Of a DNA stretch of 64,000 nt, positions 27,774 through 35,061 are shown one piece after another. Both the position numbers and the translations under genes were made by a program. Within the stretch, counting starts at the first letter, position 1. Each line of letters opens with the position of its first letter. A model generated the notes under the pieces. That model made no database searches. It saw nothing but the letters and a program-made list of their open reading frames with translations, and had not been told where the DNA came from. Origin of the DNA: a virus. Location of the stretch: the IMG/VR virus record IMGVR_UViG_3300025128_000015, positions 1 to 64,000 of that record. One strand, given 5' to 3'.

Positions 27774-29726
27774 ATGGCCGACAACAAAAGAAACCCTAGA
27801 AATAACGACAGTACATTATTCAGACAGTTAACACGATTGTTTTCTGGACCAATTGTCAATTACAGGAAGCAAATTCCTCGACAGTTAAAAAGAAGACAGC
27901 TAGATAATTATAAATTTAGATCATCCGGTGGACAGAACTTTAAAAAATCTGGTTATAGTCCATATGACAAGATGCAGGCTAATTTCTTTGCGGCTCAGGC
28001 AAGGGCTGATAGATACGTTGACTTCGACCAGATGGAATACACACCAGAAATTGCCTCTGCATTAGACATATATGCTGATGAAATGACAACAGCCACGGTT
28101 CTTCGTCCAATGATGGATATTAAATGCAACAACGAAGAGATCAAATCAGTGTTGGACGCTTTATACAACAATGTATTAAATCTAGATTCTAATTTGTTTG
28201 GATGGTGTCGTACCATGTGTAAATATGGCGACTTCTTTTTGTATCTCGACATCGATGATAAACAAGGAATTAAACACGCCACCGGACTTCCTTCTACTGA
28301 GGTAGAAAGATTAGAAGCAGAAGACAAAACAAATCCAAATTATGTACAATTTCAGTGGAACTCCGGAGGAATTACATTTGAAAATTGGCAGGTCGGACAT
28401 TTTAGAATCTTAGGTAATGATAAGTATTCTCCATATGGAACTTCGGTTCTTGAGCCTGCAAGAAGAATATGGCGCCAGCTAACTCTTTTAGAAGATGCTA
28501 TGATGGCTTACAGAATCGTTCGCTCACCAGAGAGAAGAGTATTTTATGTTGATGTTGGAAATATTGCACCAGAAGATGTCGAACAATATGTGCAAAAAGT
28601 CATGACTCAAATGAAACGAAACCAAATCGTCGATATTGATTCTGGACGTGTTGATCTTCGTTATAATCCTATGAGCGTTGAGGAAGATTATTTCATCCCG
28701 GTAAGAGGAAACCAATCCTCTAGGGTTGAAAGCCTTCCAGGAGGTACATATACTGGCGATATTGATGATGTTAAGTATCTAAGAGACAAACTCTTTGCAG
28801 CACTTAAGATTCCTGCCTCATATCTATCTAGAGCGGATGGAGCAGAGGAAGATAAAACAACTCTTGCACAAAAAGACATTCGTTTTGCTAGAACGGTCCA
28901 GCGTCTTCAGAGAGCTGTTGTTGCCGAGCTAGAAAAGATTGGCATTATTCACTTATTTACTTTGGGTTATCGCGGAGCAGACTTGCTTTCTTTTAAACTA
29001 AAGCTTAATAACCCTTCTAAGATTGCAGAGTTACAAGAATTAGAACACTGGAGAACTAAGTTTGACGTCGCTGCAGCGGCCACAGAAGGATTCTTTAGTA
29101 AACATTGGATCGCTGATAACATTTTCGGTATGTCAGAAGAATCATTGTTGAAAATGCAAAGAGAGATGTATCACGACAAGAAGTTCGAAGCTTCTCTTTC
29201 TAAGGCTGTTGAAGCGATGGCATCGGCACCTCCACCCGGTATGGATGCCGGAGGAGGAGGTGGAGGGCTTCCTCCGATGCCAGGATCCGACGCACCGCCC
29301 ACTGACGCTCCTCTGCCTGCAGATCCAGCCGCAGCCCCACCAGGCGAAGGTCCACCAGCAGAAGGCGGCGATAGCCCGCTTCTCGTAGCACCTCCGGGAG
29401 AACCAACAGCCCCCCCAGGAGGAGCAGAGGGAGGAGACGTTCCACCACCACCGGCCAAAAGAGATGATGGCAGTTATTTAACTGCAGGATCAAACGGCAA
29501 ATACTATAAGAAAAAAACACATTCCGATCACTATCGAGGAAGAAGGCTTATGTCTATGAAAGCTCAAGGAACCCCCGGCTATAAAGATTTAAATTCGCTA
29601 GGTAAGGGAATATATGAGAATTTAGATTCTACTTATATAATGGAAGAACAAAAAATTATTCAAAGCTCGCAAGAAATTAAAGCTCTAATTGAAAGGATGG
29701 AAGCAAAAGATGATGATGAAGTATAA
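27774..29726 (+). CDS. gp20: Portal vertex protein (T4 gp20 type)
   Basis: 650 residues, with SD AAAGGA. The core has portal motifs: YVDFDQMEYTPEIASALDIY followed by ADEMT, FRILGNDKYSPYGTSVLEPA, RRVFYVDVGN, VDLRYNPMSVEEDYFIPV, and ASYLSRADG (about residues 80-365). It forms the dodecameric ring through which DNA passes. Residues about 485-560 are an unusual Pro/Gly/Ala-rich linker (runs such as GGGGGGLPPMPG), followed by a basic tail. This extension is absent from T4 gp20 (524 residues) and is probably disordered. Confidence 0.93.
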   Translation: MADNKRNPRNNDSTLFRQLTRLFSGPIVNYRKQIPRQLKRRQLDNYKFRSSGGQNFKKSGYSPYDKMQANFFAAQARADRYVDFDQMEYTPEIASALDIYADEMTTATVLRPMMDIKCNNEEIKSVLDALYNNVLNLDSNLFGWCRTMCKYGDFFLYLDIDDKQGIKHATGLPSTEVERLEAEDKTNPNYVQFQWNSGGITFENWQVGHFRILGNDKYSPYGTSVLEPARRIWRQLTLLEDAMMAYRIVRSPERRVFYVDVGNIAPEDVEQYVQKVMTQMKRNQIVDIDSGRVDLRYNPMSVEEDYFIPVRGNQSSRVESLPGGTYTGDIDDVKYLRDKLFAALKIPASYLSRADGAEEDKTTLAQKDIRFARTVQRLQRAVVAELEKIGIIHLFTLGYRGADLLSFKLKLNNPSKIAELQELEHWRTKFDVAAAATEGFFSKHWIADNIFGMSEESLLKMQREMYHDKKFEASLSKAVEAMASAPPPGMDAGGGGGGLPPMPGSDAPPTDAPLPADPAAAPPGEGPPAEGGDSPLLVAPPGEPTAPPGGAEGGDVPPPPAKRDDGSYLTAGSNGKYYKKKTHSDHYRGRRLMSMKAQGTPGYKDLNSLGKGIYENLDSTYIMEEQKIIQSSQEIKALIERMEAKDDDEV

Positions 29727-30546
29727 ACACAATAAAAAAAGAAATACTGCGTTTTTGTTTGAGACTCTCATAAGAGAGCTTACAAAAACTGTTATCGATG
29801 AGGATGGTGAAAGAAAAAAGACAGTCCTTTCTATAGTAAAAGAGCATTTTGCAAAAAATACTATTCTTTCTAGGGAGCTAGAACTCTACAAAGCACTTTA
29901 TAAGAGCGAAGAAATAACAGAAGGCTTTGCTGAAAAGCTACTGAAAGAAGTAAAGAGTGAATATAAAACACTAGATCAGAAAAAGATCTTTGAGGCACAG
30001 TCTAAGCTTATAAAAAAAATCAATATGAAATTAACAAGTAAAGTATTTGGTAATTTTGTTCCAAATTATAAAAACTTGGCCACTATACAACAAATTTTTA
30101 GCACAAAGGTTCGAAACCCACGTACTAGAATGGTCCTAGAACAAAATTATGTCAAAACATTATCTTCTAAAGATACTTTAAACGAAAACAAACTCAAGCC
30201 CGTGGACAAATTAACATTTAATACATTCATCAACAAGTTTAACGACAGATATTCATCTGGATTATTAAAAGAGCAAAAGTCTCTTTTAAAATATTACGTA
30301 ACTTCTTTTACTGATAGAGGGCTGGAACTAAACATCTTCTTAAACGAAGAAATTGGAAGAATCAAAGGAAAACTTAATGAGTTGGTCATGACAGAAGAAG
30401 TTCAGAATGACCAAAACACACTTAATAAAACTAAAAAAGTTTTAAATATTATTGAGGAATTCAGAAACAGAGAAGTTGATGATAAAATGATAGAAATTGT
30501 TTTAAAGATTCAAGAACTCGTAAGCGAGACACCAGAAAATGGCTAA
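29710..30546 (+). CDS. Hypothetical protein between portal and head genes
   Basis: Three ATGs in a row (29710, 29713, 29716) lie inside the end of the portal gene; I use the first, 278 residues. It is helical and highly charged (Lys/Glu), with HNKKRNTAFLFETLIRELTK at the N-terminus. There is no known domain. Overlap with the portal gene and with the next gene places it in the head-assembly block. A core or vertex role is possible but not shown. Confidence 0.6.
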   Translation: MMMKYKHNKKRNTAFLFETLIRELTKTVIDEDGERKKTVLSIVKEHFAKNTILSRELELYKALYKSEEITEGFAEKLLKEVKSEYKTLDQKKIFEAQSKLIKKINMKLTSKVFGNFVPNYKNLATIQQIFSTKVRNPRTRMVLEQNYVKTLSSKDTLNENKLKPVDKLTFNTFINKFNDRYSSGLLKEQKSLLKYYVTSFTDRGLELNIFLNEEIGRIKGKLNELVMTEEVQNDQNTLNKTKKVLNIIEEFRNREVDDKMIEIVLKIQELVSETPENG

Positions 30547-31132
30547 AAAGAAACTAGTAATTACAATCAAGAAAGGTCCATCCACTCCATCAGTTGAGGA
30601 AGCTCCTCCTGTAGAAATGAAGCCAGAGAAGGAGCCGCAAGCCCAGGTGTCTCTAAAAATTAGAAAGACGCTAGATGGTAATTACATAGTATCTGACCAT
30701 ACAGACATTGAAATTGTTATTTCTCCTAGTCAAAATAAAGTTATTGCTTTTGCAAAAGATACTTTTGACGATTATGTTTACGAAATTCAAGATAAATTAT
30801 TTAAATTTCTTGTAAAGAAGGGTATAATAGATCCAAATACGGTTCAAGGCGGTAATGTTTTTATGTCCTTGGAGGGAACTATAACCACTCCTAAAGACCC
30901 ATCTCACAATGCCGTACAGATGACAATACTAAATGTTGGCAGATTTATTGAAAATGAAAAACCAAAATATTTATTGCGAAAAGCTTACGAAGAAGAAGAT
31001 GAAAGAAGACTTACTGAACCTGGACCAAAAGATTCAACAGAATTCGATCCAGAAAGGCTACACAAAGCTCAGAAAGGCGCACACAGACCTATTATGCGCC
31101 CTTATGGTATCAGTTCAATTTACCGAGTTTGA
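30539..31132 (+). CDS. Hypothetical head-operon protein
   Basis: 197 residues, overlapping the previous gene by eight bases. It has a basic start (MAKKKLVITIKKG), a Pro/Glu-rich linker, a central alpha/beta domain (residues about 40-140) and a C-terminal charged segment ending RPYGISSIYRV. I do not recognise it. Its place between portal and protease genes suggests a structural or assembly function. Confidence 0.6.
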   Translation: MAKKKLVITIKKGPSTPSVEEAPPVEMKPEKEPQAQVSLKIRKTLDGNYIVSDHTDIEIVISPSQNKVIAFAKDTFDDYVYEIQDKLFKFLVKKGIIDPNTVQGGNVFMSLEGTITTPKDPSHNAVQMTILNVGRFIENEKPKYLLRKAYEEEDERRLTEPGPKDSTEFDPERLHKAQKGAHRPIMRPYGISSIYRV

Positions 31133-31144
31133 TAAGAGGCTACA

Positions 31145-31480
31145 GTGGATTTAATATATTTTGTTTTGATAGCGTATGGCATGACGCAAATAATTGTCAC
31201 CGGAACTATATTTGATAAGATTAGACCAACCAAAGAATCGTTTCGTGGCTACGGGCAATTATTTCATTGTGCATTGTGCATGGGCTTTTGGGTTGGTGTA
31301 TTTTTGTGGAGTATTAATGGGTTAACAGAACTATTTAACTTTGAATATAATTTAATTAATCCACTATTACTTGGCTGCTTATCATCAGGCGCCTCATATT
31401 TGCTTTATGCAATTATGGGTGATTTCGGAATTCGTTCCGAACAAATAACAAATGTTTATCATAGACAAAAAGGAAGGTAA
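31145..31480 (+). CDS. Membrane protein, DUF1360-like
   Basis: 111 residues from GTG with AAGAGG five bases upstream. There are three hydrophobic segments: LIYFVLIAYGMTQIIVTG, MGFWVGVFLWSI and LLLGCLSSGASYLLYAI. The central CALCMGFWVG resembles the CxxCxxFWxG motif of DUF1360 membrane proteins found in phages and bacteria. The function is unknown. A membrane protein between portal and prohead protease genes is odd; T4 proheads assemble on the inner membrane, so an anchoring role is conceivable but speculative. Confidence 0.65.
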   Translation: MDLIYFVLIAYGMTQIIVTGTIFDKIRPTKESFRGYGQLFHCALCMGFWVGVFLWSINGLTELFNFEYNLINPLLLGCLSSGASYLLYAIMGDFGIRSEQITNVYHRQKGR

Positions 31481-31482
31481 AA

Positions 31483-31548
31483 ATGAGAAGACGAAATATA
31501 GCAGAAGTAAGACGTTGCTGCAAAGGTAGTATAACCAGGCAGGGGTGA
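31483..31548 (+). CDS. 21-residue basic micro-ORF ending in a hairpin
   Basis: ATG at 31483 with AAGGAAGG upstream gives a short basic peptide (RRRNIAEVRRCCKGSITRQG after Met). The TGA stop lies in the loop of a strong hairpin. It may be a leader peptide whose translation controls the hairpin, or a chance frame behind a good SD. Confidence 0.4.
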   Translation: MRRRNIAEVRRCCKGSITRQG

Positions 31549-31558
31549 GCCCTGCCTG
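31536..31558 (+). terminator. Strong GC hairpin, terminator or attenuator
   Basis: CAGGCAGGG (31536-31544) and CCCTGCCTG (31550-31558) form a perfect 9-bp stem with loop GTGAG, followed by only CTTTAT. The T-run is weak. Because the protease and scaffold genes lie downstream on the same strand, partial termination or RNA processing is more likely than full termination. Confidence 0.55.
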
Positions 31559-31578
31559 CTTTATCGGAAAACACTAAT

Positions 31579-31680
31579 ATGAAAAAACAAGTAAAAAATA
31601 ATCCAGCTTCATATGTTTGGGGCGTGAAGAATCCCGCAAGAGTGGCCAATAAATATAATGGATTTGGAGTGAAAAAATAA
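31579..31680 (+). CDS. 33-residue hypothetical peptide
   Basis: ATG at 31579 to TAA at 31680, encoding a basic peptide (MKKQVKNNPASYVWGVKNPA, then RVANKYNGFGVKK). It fills the space between the hairpin and the protease gene. The SD is weak (CGGAAA). Composition is coherent for a small protein, but no homologue is known to me. Confidence 0.4.
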   Translation: MKKQVKNNPASYVWGVKNPARVANKYNGFGVKK

Positions 31681-31683
31681 ACA

Positions 31684-32337
31684 ATGACTAAGAAGCTTTT
31701 AACAGAATATTTTGAATTGTGTCCTGAAGGTAATTGTGTTCTTGACGTTCTTTCTGAAGGCGAAAAGAAATCTTTCCAAGAAGGCGCCGTCTTTATGGTT
31801 GGTGTCTGTCAAAGGGCCGGCGTAAAAAATGGAAATGGAAGGATTTATAAAAAAGAGACCCTCCAGCGTGAAGTAGAAAACTATCAAACACTCGTCAAAG
31901 AAAGGCGAGCGCTTGGTGAACTTGACCACCCAGATGATTCTGTTATCAACTTAAAAAACACCTCACACCTGATTACAAAGATGTGGTGGAACGGTGACGA
32001 TGTGATGTGTAAATTAGAAGTCTTGTCGACTCCAAGTGGACAAGTACTTAAAGAACTAGTTAAATCAGGCGTAAAGCTTGGCATATCCTCCAGAGGATTA
32101 GGATCTGTGAAAAACCAGAATGGACAAACAATCGTCGAAGATGATTTTAAATTGATTGGTTTTGATATGGTTTCCGACCCATCAACACCTGGCGCATTTG
32201 TAGCTCCTGAAAAAACAATAAGCTCAAGCCCCGAGTTGGCTAGCTTTTTATCAAAAGTTTCAGAAGGTAAATCAATTACAGAAAATACTAAAAACGACAA
32301 ATTTAATAATGTCTTGGATGACATTTTAAAAAGCTAG
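31684..32337 (+). CDS. gp21: Prohead protease (T4 gp21 type, S-21 family)
   Basis: 217 residues, near the 212 of T4 gp21. Conserved features are NGNGRIYKKETLQREVENY, RALGELDHPDD with the catalytic His (about 81), VKLGISSRGLGSV with the catalytic Ser (about 135), and DDFKLIGFDMVSDPSTPGAF containing the conserved Asp. This serine protease sits inside the prohead, cuts scaffold and capsid proteins at (I/L)xE sites and then destroys itself. It lies before the scaffold and capsid genes, as in T4. Confidence 0.92.
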   Translation: MTKKLLTEYFELCPEGNCVLDVLSEGEKKSFQEGAVFMVGVCQRAGVKNGNGRIYKKETLQREVENYQTLVKERRALGELDHPDDSVINLKNTSHLITKMWWNGDDVMCKLEVLSTPSGQVLKELVKSGVKLGISSRGLGSVKNQNGQTIVEDDFKLIGFDMVSDPSTPGAFVAPEKTISSSPELASFLSKVSEGKSITENTKNDKFNNVLDDILKS

Positions 32338-32348
32338 AGAAGTAATAA

Positions 32349-32750
32349 ATGAAAAAAAGTGAAATTAAAAAAATTATCAAACCAATTGTAAAAGAGTGCA
32401 TTAACGAAATCTTATTACAGAAAGAAGGTGTTCTTGCTTCTGTTGTATCTGAAGTCGCTCGTGGTTTACAGCAAGGTGGTACCCCAATTGTGGAAAACAA
32501 GGCCAATGTTCAAAACAATACAGAGATTAGAGAGCTAGAAAAAAAGTACGAACAAGAAAGGCAAGAGCGTATAAAGAAGTTGAATGAGTCCATCGGCTCA
32601 GATTTTTTTAAAGGAACAGCCCCCGCCCCCGCAGCTCCTGAATCTTCTACCAGTGGACCTCTATCTGGCGTAAGTGCTAAGGACCCTGGAGTTGACATCA
32701 GAGGCTTGATGGCAGTTGCTGGAAACAGATGGAAAAAACACACAAAGTAA
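32349..32750 (+). CDS. Hypothetical head-associated protein
   Basis: 133 residues. The N-terminal helix MKKSEIKKIIKPIVKECINE is amphipathic and contains INE, which fits the prohead protease rule (I/L)xE. A coiled region and a Pro/Ala/Ser linker follow, and the end is GVDIRGLMAVAGNRWKKHTK. Position between the protease and scaffold genes suggests a prohead core component, but this is inference. Confidence 0.6.
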   Translation: MKKSEIKKIIKPIVKECINEILLQKEGVLASVVSEVARGLQQGGTPIVENKANVQNNTEIRELEKKYEQERQERIKKLNESIGSDFFKGTAPAPAAPESSTSGPLSGVSAKDPGVDIRGLMAVAGNRWKKHTK

Positions 32751-32756
32751 ATAAAG

Positions 32757-32999
32757 ATGAGTAGAAAAAGACCTGTTAACGTCGAAGTTAAACTTCGACA
32801 CCCAAAAGATGATTCTAATAAACTTATTAGAAAATTTATAAAAAAAGTTAAAAAACAAAAAATCATAGAAGAGCTTCGTGAAAGAAGATACTATGAAAAA
32901 CCTGCAACCAAAAGAAGAAAGGCTAAGATTAAAAAATTAAAAAATGCCAGAAAGGGGCAGGCAGAGAGAGATAAAAAAATAAAGCTACAGACCAAGTAG
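32757..32999 (+). CDS. rpsU: Ribosomal protein bS21 homologue
   Basis: 80 residues, extremely basic. The segment IIEELRERRYYEKPATKRRK followed by AKIKKLKNARK matches the bS21 signature (VRRREFYEKPTTERKRKKA in bacteria), with the first 35 residues giving the usual beta strand and helix (VEVKLRHPKDDSNKLIRKFI). bS21 sits on the 30S platform near the anti-SD and is loosely bound. Phage-encoded bS21 is known from pelagiphage HTVC008M and many metagenomic phages and is thought to replace the host copy and favour phage mRNA. Here it is embedded in the head operon, which would imply late expression. Confidence 0.85.
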   Translation: MSRKRPVNVEVKLRHPKDDSNKLIRKFIKKVKKQKIIEELRERRYYEKPATKRRKAKIKKLKNARKGQAERDKKIKLQTK

Positions 33000-33011
33000 G
33001 AGAGGTAAGAG

Positions 33012-33485
33012 ATGGCGTCAAAAATAAAAAAAGGTACCTTAACGGTGAGGTTATCTGAAGATATCGTTCTCAACGGACAACAACAAGGCGGAACAAATAT
33101 TCTTACCATTCCAAGTATCAACGAGACATCAAAAAGAATCTTGACAATAACAACATCTAAGCATGATGTAATGAGTTTCTCTAGTATTGTCGGTAAAGGC
33201 AATTATAGCTTAGCCGATATGAGATACATAAGATTTACAAATTTAGATGACACGAACCATTTATTCTTAATTTTTAAGAATGAAGACAATGACGAATTTA
33301 TTGTTAAACTAGACAAGGGACAGTCTTTTATTTACAATGGTGACCTTGCAGGTGGTACAAACGACACTATGGAAGCCTTAACTGCAGGAACGGCCAGTGT
33401 AAGCAACGTTGGATATCTTTTAAGTGTTTCTGCTCAAGCAGACACCGCTTCGTGCGATTTAGAACTATTTATAGCTTCAGCATAA
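33012..33485 (+). CDS. Small virion protein, head operon
   Basis: 157 residues with SD TAGGAGAGG, predicted all-beta (alternating hydrophobic and polar residues, for example MRYIRFTNLDDTNHLFLIFK). It lies together with two further beta-rich proteins before the scaffold gene. Likely a head decoration, vertex or fibre-attachment protein, but I recognise no specific family. Confidence 0.6.
   Translation: MASKIKKGTLTVRLSEDIVLNGQQQGGTNILTIPSINETSKRILTITTSKHDVMSFSSIVGKGNYSLADMRYIRFTNLDDTNHLFLIFKNEDNDEFIVKLDKGQSFIYNGDLAGGTNDTMEALTAGTASVSNVGYLLSVSAQADTASCDLELFIASA
33464..33474 (+). promoter_or_regulatory. Possible late promoter motif ACTATTTATAG
   Basis: A copy of the ACTATTTAT element at the 3' end of the preceding gene, 76 bases before the ATG at 33551. 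A looser variant (ACTAAATATTAATAACAG) lies in the gap at about 33509-33526. Because it overlaps coding sequence it may be chance. Confidence 0.3.
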
Positions 33486-33550
33486 AAAAGTTTTTTTAAT
33501 AATAAACAAACTAAATATTAATAACAGAGTGATTTTTTTGGAGAATTAGA

Positions 33551-34030
33551 ATGGCAGTACACAAATATTCAGCAGGATTGAGCAACGTAGGCTCATATCA
33601 AGTATCTGGTCGACCATGGATAACCGGATCTTCAGATTTAGATGCTAACAGAGTTCATATGCTTGAGTTTCCCCGCGTAACTAAGTCTATCACCGTTATT
33701 AATAATAATACAAGTAACGGAGAAGATATTCGAGTGCACTTTCAAAGTGGTACAGCCGCGGCCGTCACTGTCGTTGGCGCTGAAGGTGCAACAGCGATTG
33801 ATTCTGCTGCGTCTGACGTTATTGTGCACAATCACTACATTACAGTTCCTTCCGGATACGGGAGTCTGACAATGGACGTTAAATGCAAGAAGATGTATAT
33901 CTCTAATGGTACTGCCACAAGCAATTTAAAATATCAAGTATTTGCAGAGTTAACTCAGATACCTTCAGGTTCAATGTTTAATTTAACTGGATCCGGCGTA
34001 TGTGGCGGTGTACCGTACAGTGAATCATAG
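33551..34030 (+). CDS. Small beta-rich virion protein
   Basis: 159 residues starting MAVHKYSAGLSNVGSYQVSG RPW. The sequence is Gly/Ser/Thr-rich and beta-type (SITVINNNTSNGEDIRVHFQ; HYITVPSGYGSLTMDVKCKK). It is probably displayed on the head or tail. The next gene is read from 10 bases downstream, so the two probably form one complex or one operon segment. Confidence 0.6.
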   Translation: MAVHKYSAGLSNVGSYQVSGRPWITGSSDLDANRVHMLEFPRVTKSITVINNNTSNGEDIRVHFQSGTAAAVTVVGAEGATAIDSAASDVIVHNHYITVPSGYGSLTMDVKCKKMYISNGTATSNLKYQVFAELTQIPSGSMFNLTGSGVCGGVPYSES

Positions 34031-34040
34031 GAGATAATTA

Positions 34041-34982
34041 ATGGGTAGTTTTAAAGCAAATGCATCACCAACTGTTTTAACAGACTTACAAGTTGATGGA
34101 ACGACAGTTGTTGTCGACGAGACAAACAATAGAGTTGGGATCGGTACTGATGCTCCTGGGACAATGCTCCAGGTTGAAGGCGCCGATGCTTATCTTACAC
34201 TTAAGAACACTACTGCTGAAAATGGCGACGGTGGTGCTGAAACAAAGATTATCTTTGAAGATCACGCAAATGCAAGTTTGGCAGTTATTCAAGCAAGTCA
34301 CGACGGCACTGCTGATGATACCAAAGGCGACTTAATTTTCTCCACAAATAATGGCTCTGGACTTGTTGAAGCATTTAGGGTCGCTTCTGATAAGCATGTT
34401 ACATTTGCTGGCGAGACTACTTTTGCTGGACCAATAAATTTTGATAGCTTTTCTGATGACCTTGTTTTCGCTTCAGCGAATAACGTGTTTAGTTATAATT
34501 TTTGGAAAGCATCTGCATCTGGCGGACTTACAGTACAAAACAATACTGGCGGAATTATTTTAGATGCGACAGACATTATCAGAGGCGATGCAAAGGCTTT
34601 TACTATCGCCCCAGCTGCAACATCCTCAGACAATACTGCGGGACAAACAATCTCAGCAGCAAATTTAATTGGTGGATTATGGTCTGCTATGAATAGAAAC
34701 GCTAGTCAAGATGACACTACAGATACTGCCGCTAATATTGTAGCTGGTATCCCAAGTTGTGCAGTGGGTGATACTTTCGAGTTTACATTTATTAATGTTA
34801 GCTCCAATTCTGTCGATTTGGTCGGAGGTACCGGCGTTACTCTCCTTGCCGGCTCCGCCGCATCATTTGCCATCGCTGCCGGCAAAGGACGTCGTTTTAT
34901 GTTTCGTGTAACTAACGTGTCAGATAGTTCTGAAGCAGCACATATCTTTGCGGTAACTGATTCATTTAATCACTCTTCATAA
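34041..34982 (+). CDS. Fibre-like virion protein
   Basis: 313 residues. The N-terminal part (LTDLQVDGTTVVVDETNNRV, GIGTDAPGTMLQVEGADAYL) is the repeat style of phage fibre shafts that also appears in S74-type fibres, but no S74 domain is present. The C-terminal 100 residues form a beta domain (GDTFEFTFINVSSNSVDLVG...GKGRRFMFRVTNVSD), similar to domains at the tips of head fibres. It may be a head fibre, given its place before the scaffold and capsid genes. Confidence 0.6.
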   Translation: MGSFKANASPTVLTDLQVDGTTVVVDETNNRVGIGTDAPGTMLQVEGADAYLTLKNTTAENGDGGAETKIIFEDHANASLAVIQASHDGTADDTKGDLIFSTNNGSGLVEAFRVASDKHVTFAGETTFAGPINFDSFSDDLVFASANNVFSYNFWKASASGGLTVQNNTGGIILDATDIIRGDAKAFTIAPAATSSDNTAGQTISAANLIGGLWSAMNRNASQDDTTDTAANIVAGIPSCAVGDTFEFTFINVSSNSVDLVGGTGVTLLAGSAASFAIAAGKGRRFMFRVTNVSDSSEAAHIFAVTDSFNHSS

Positions 34983-34989
34983 GAGAAAT

Positions 34990-35006
34990 AAGACAATTTG
35001 TCTTTT
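34990..35006 (+). terminator. Weak hairpin with T-run after fibre-like gene
   Basis: AAGAC(AATTT)... pairs with GTCTT followed by TT. It is a short stem in the 79-base gap before the scaffold gene. Low strength, so it may be only partial. Confidence 0.3.
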
Positions 35007-35019
35007 ATGTAAAAAAGTT

Positions 35020-35030
35020 ACTATTTATTA
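35020..35030 (+). promoter_or_regulatory. Candidate late promoter motif ACTATTTATTA
   Basis: Exact ACTATTTATTA, followed by ACAG, 31 bases before the scaffold start. It lies just after a weak hairpin, a terminator-then-promoter order seen at other copies. Confidence 0.45.
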
Positions 35031-35061
35031 ACAGTATATACTGAATCAGGAGTAAATTTTA

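Noticed and set aside
29171-29458. Minus-strand Gly/Pro-rich frame opposite the portal linker
   Set aside because: Mirror of the Pro/Gly/Ala low-complexity coding sequence on the + strand. No other support.
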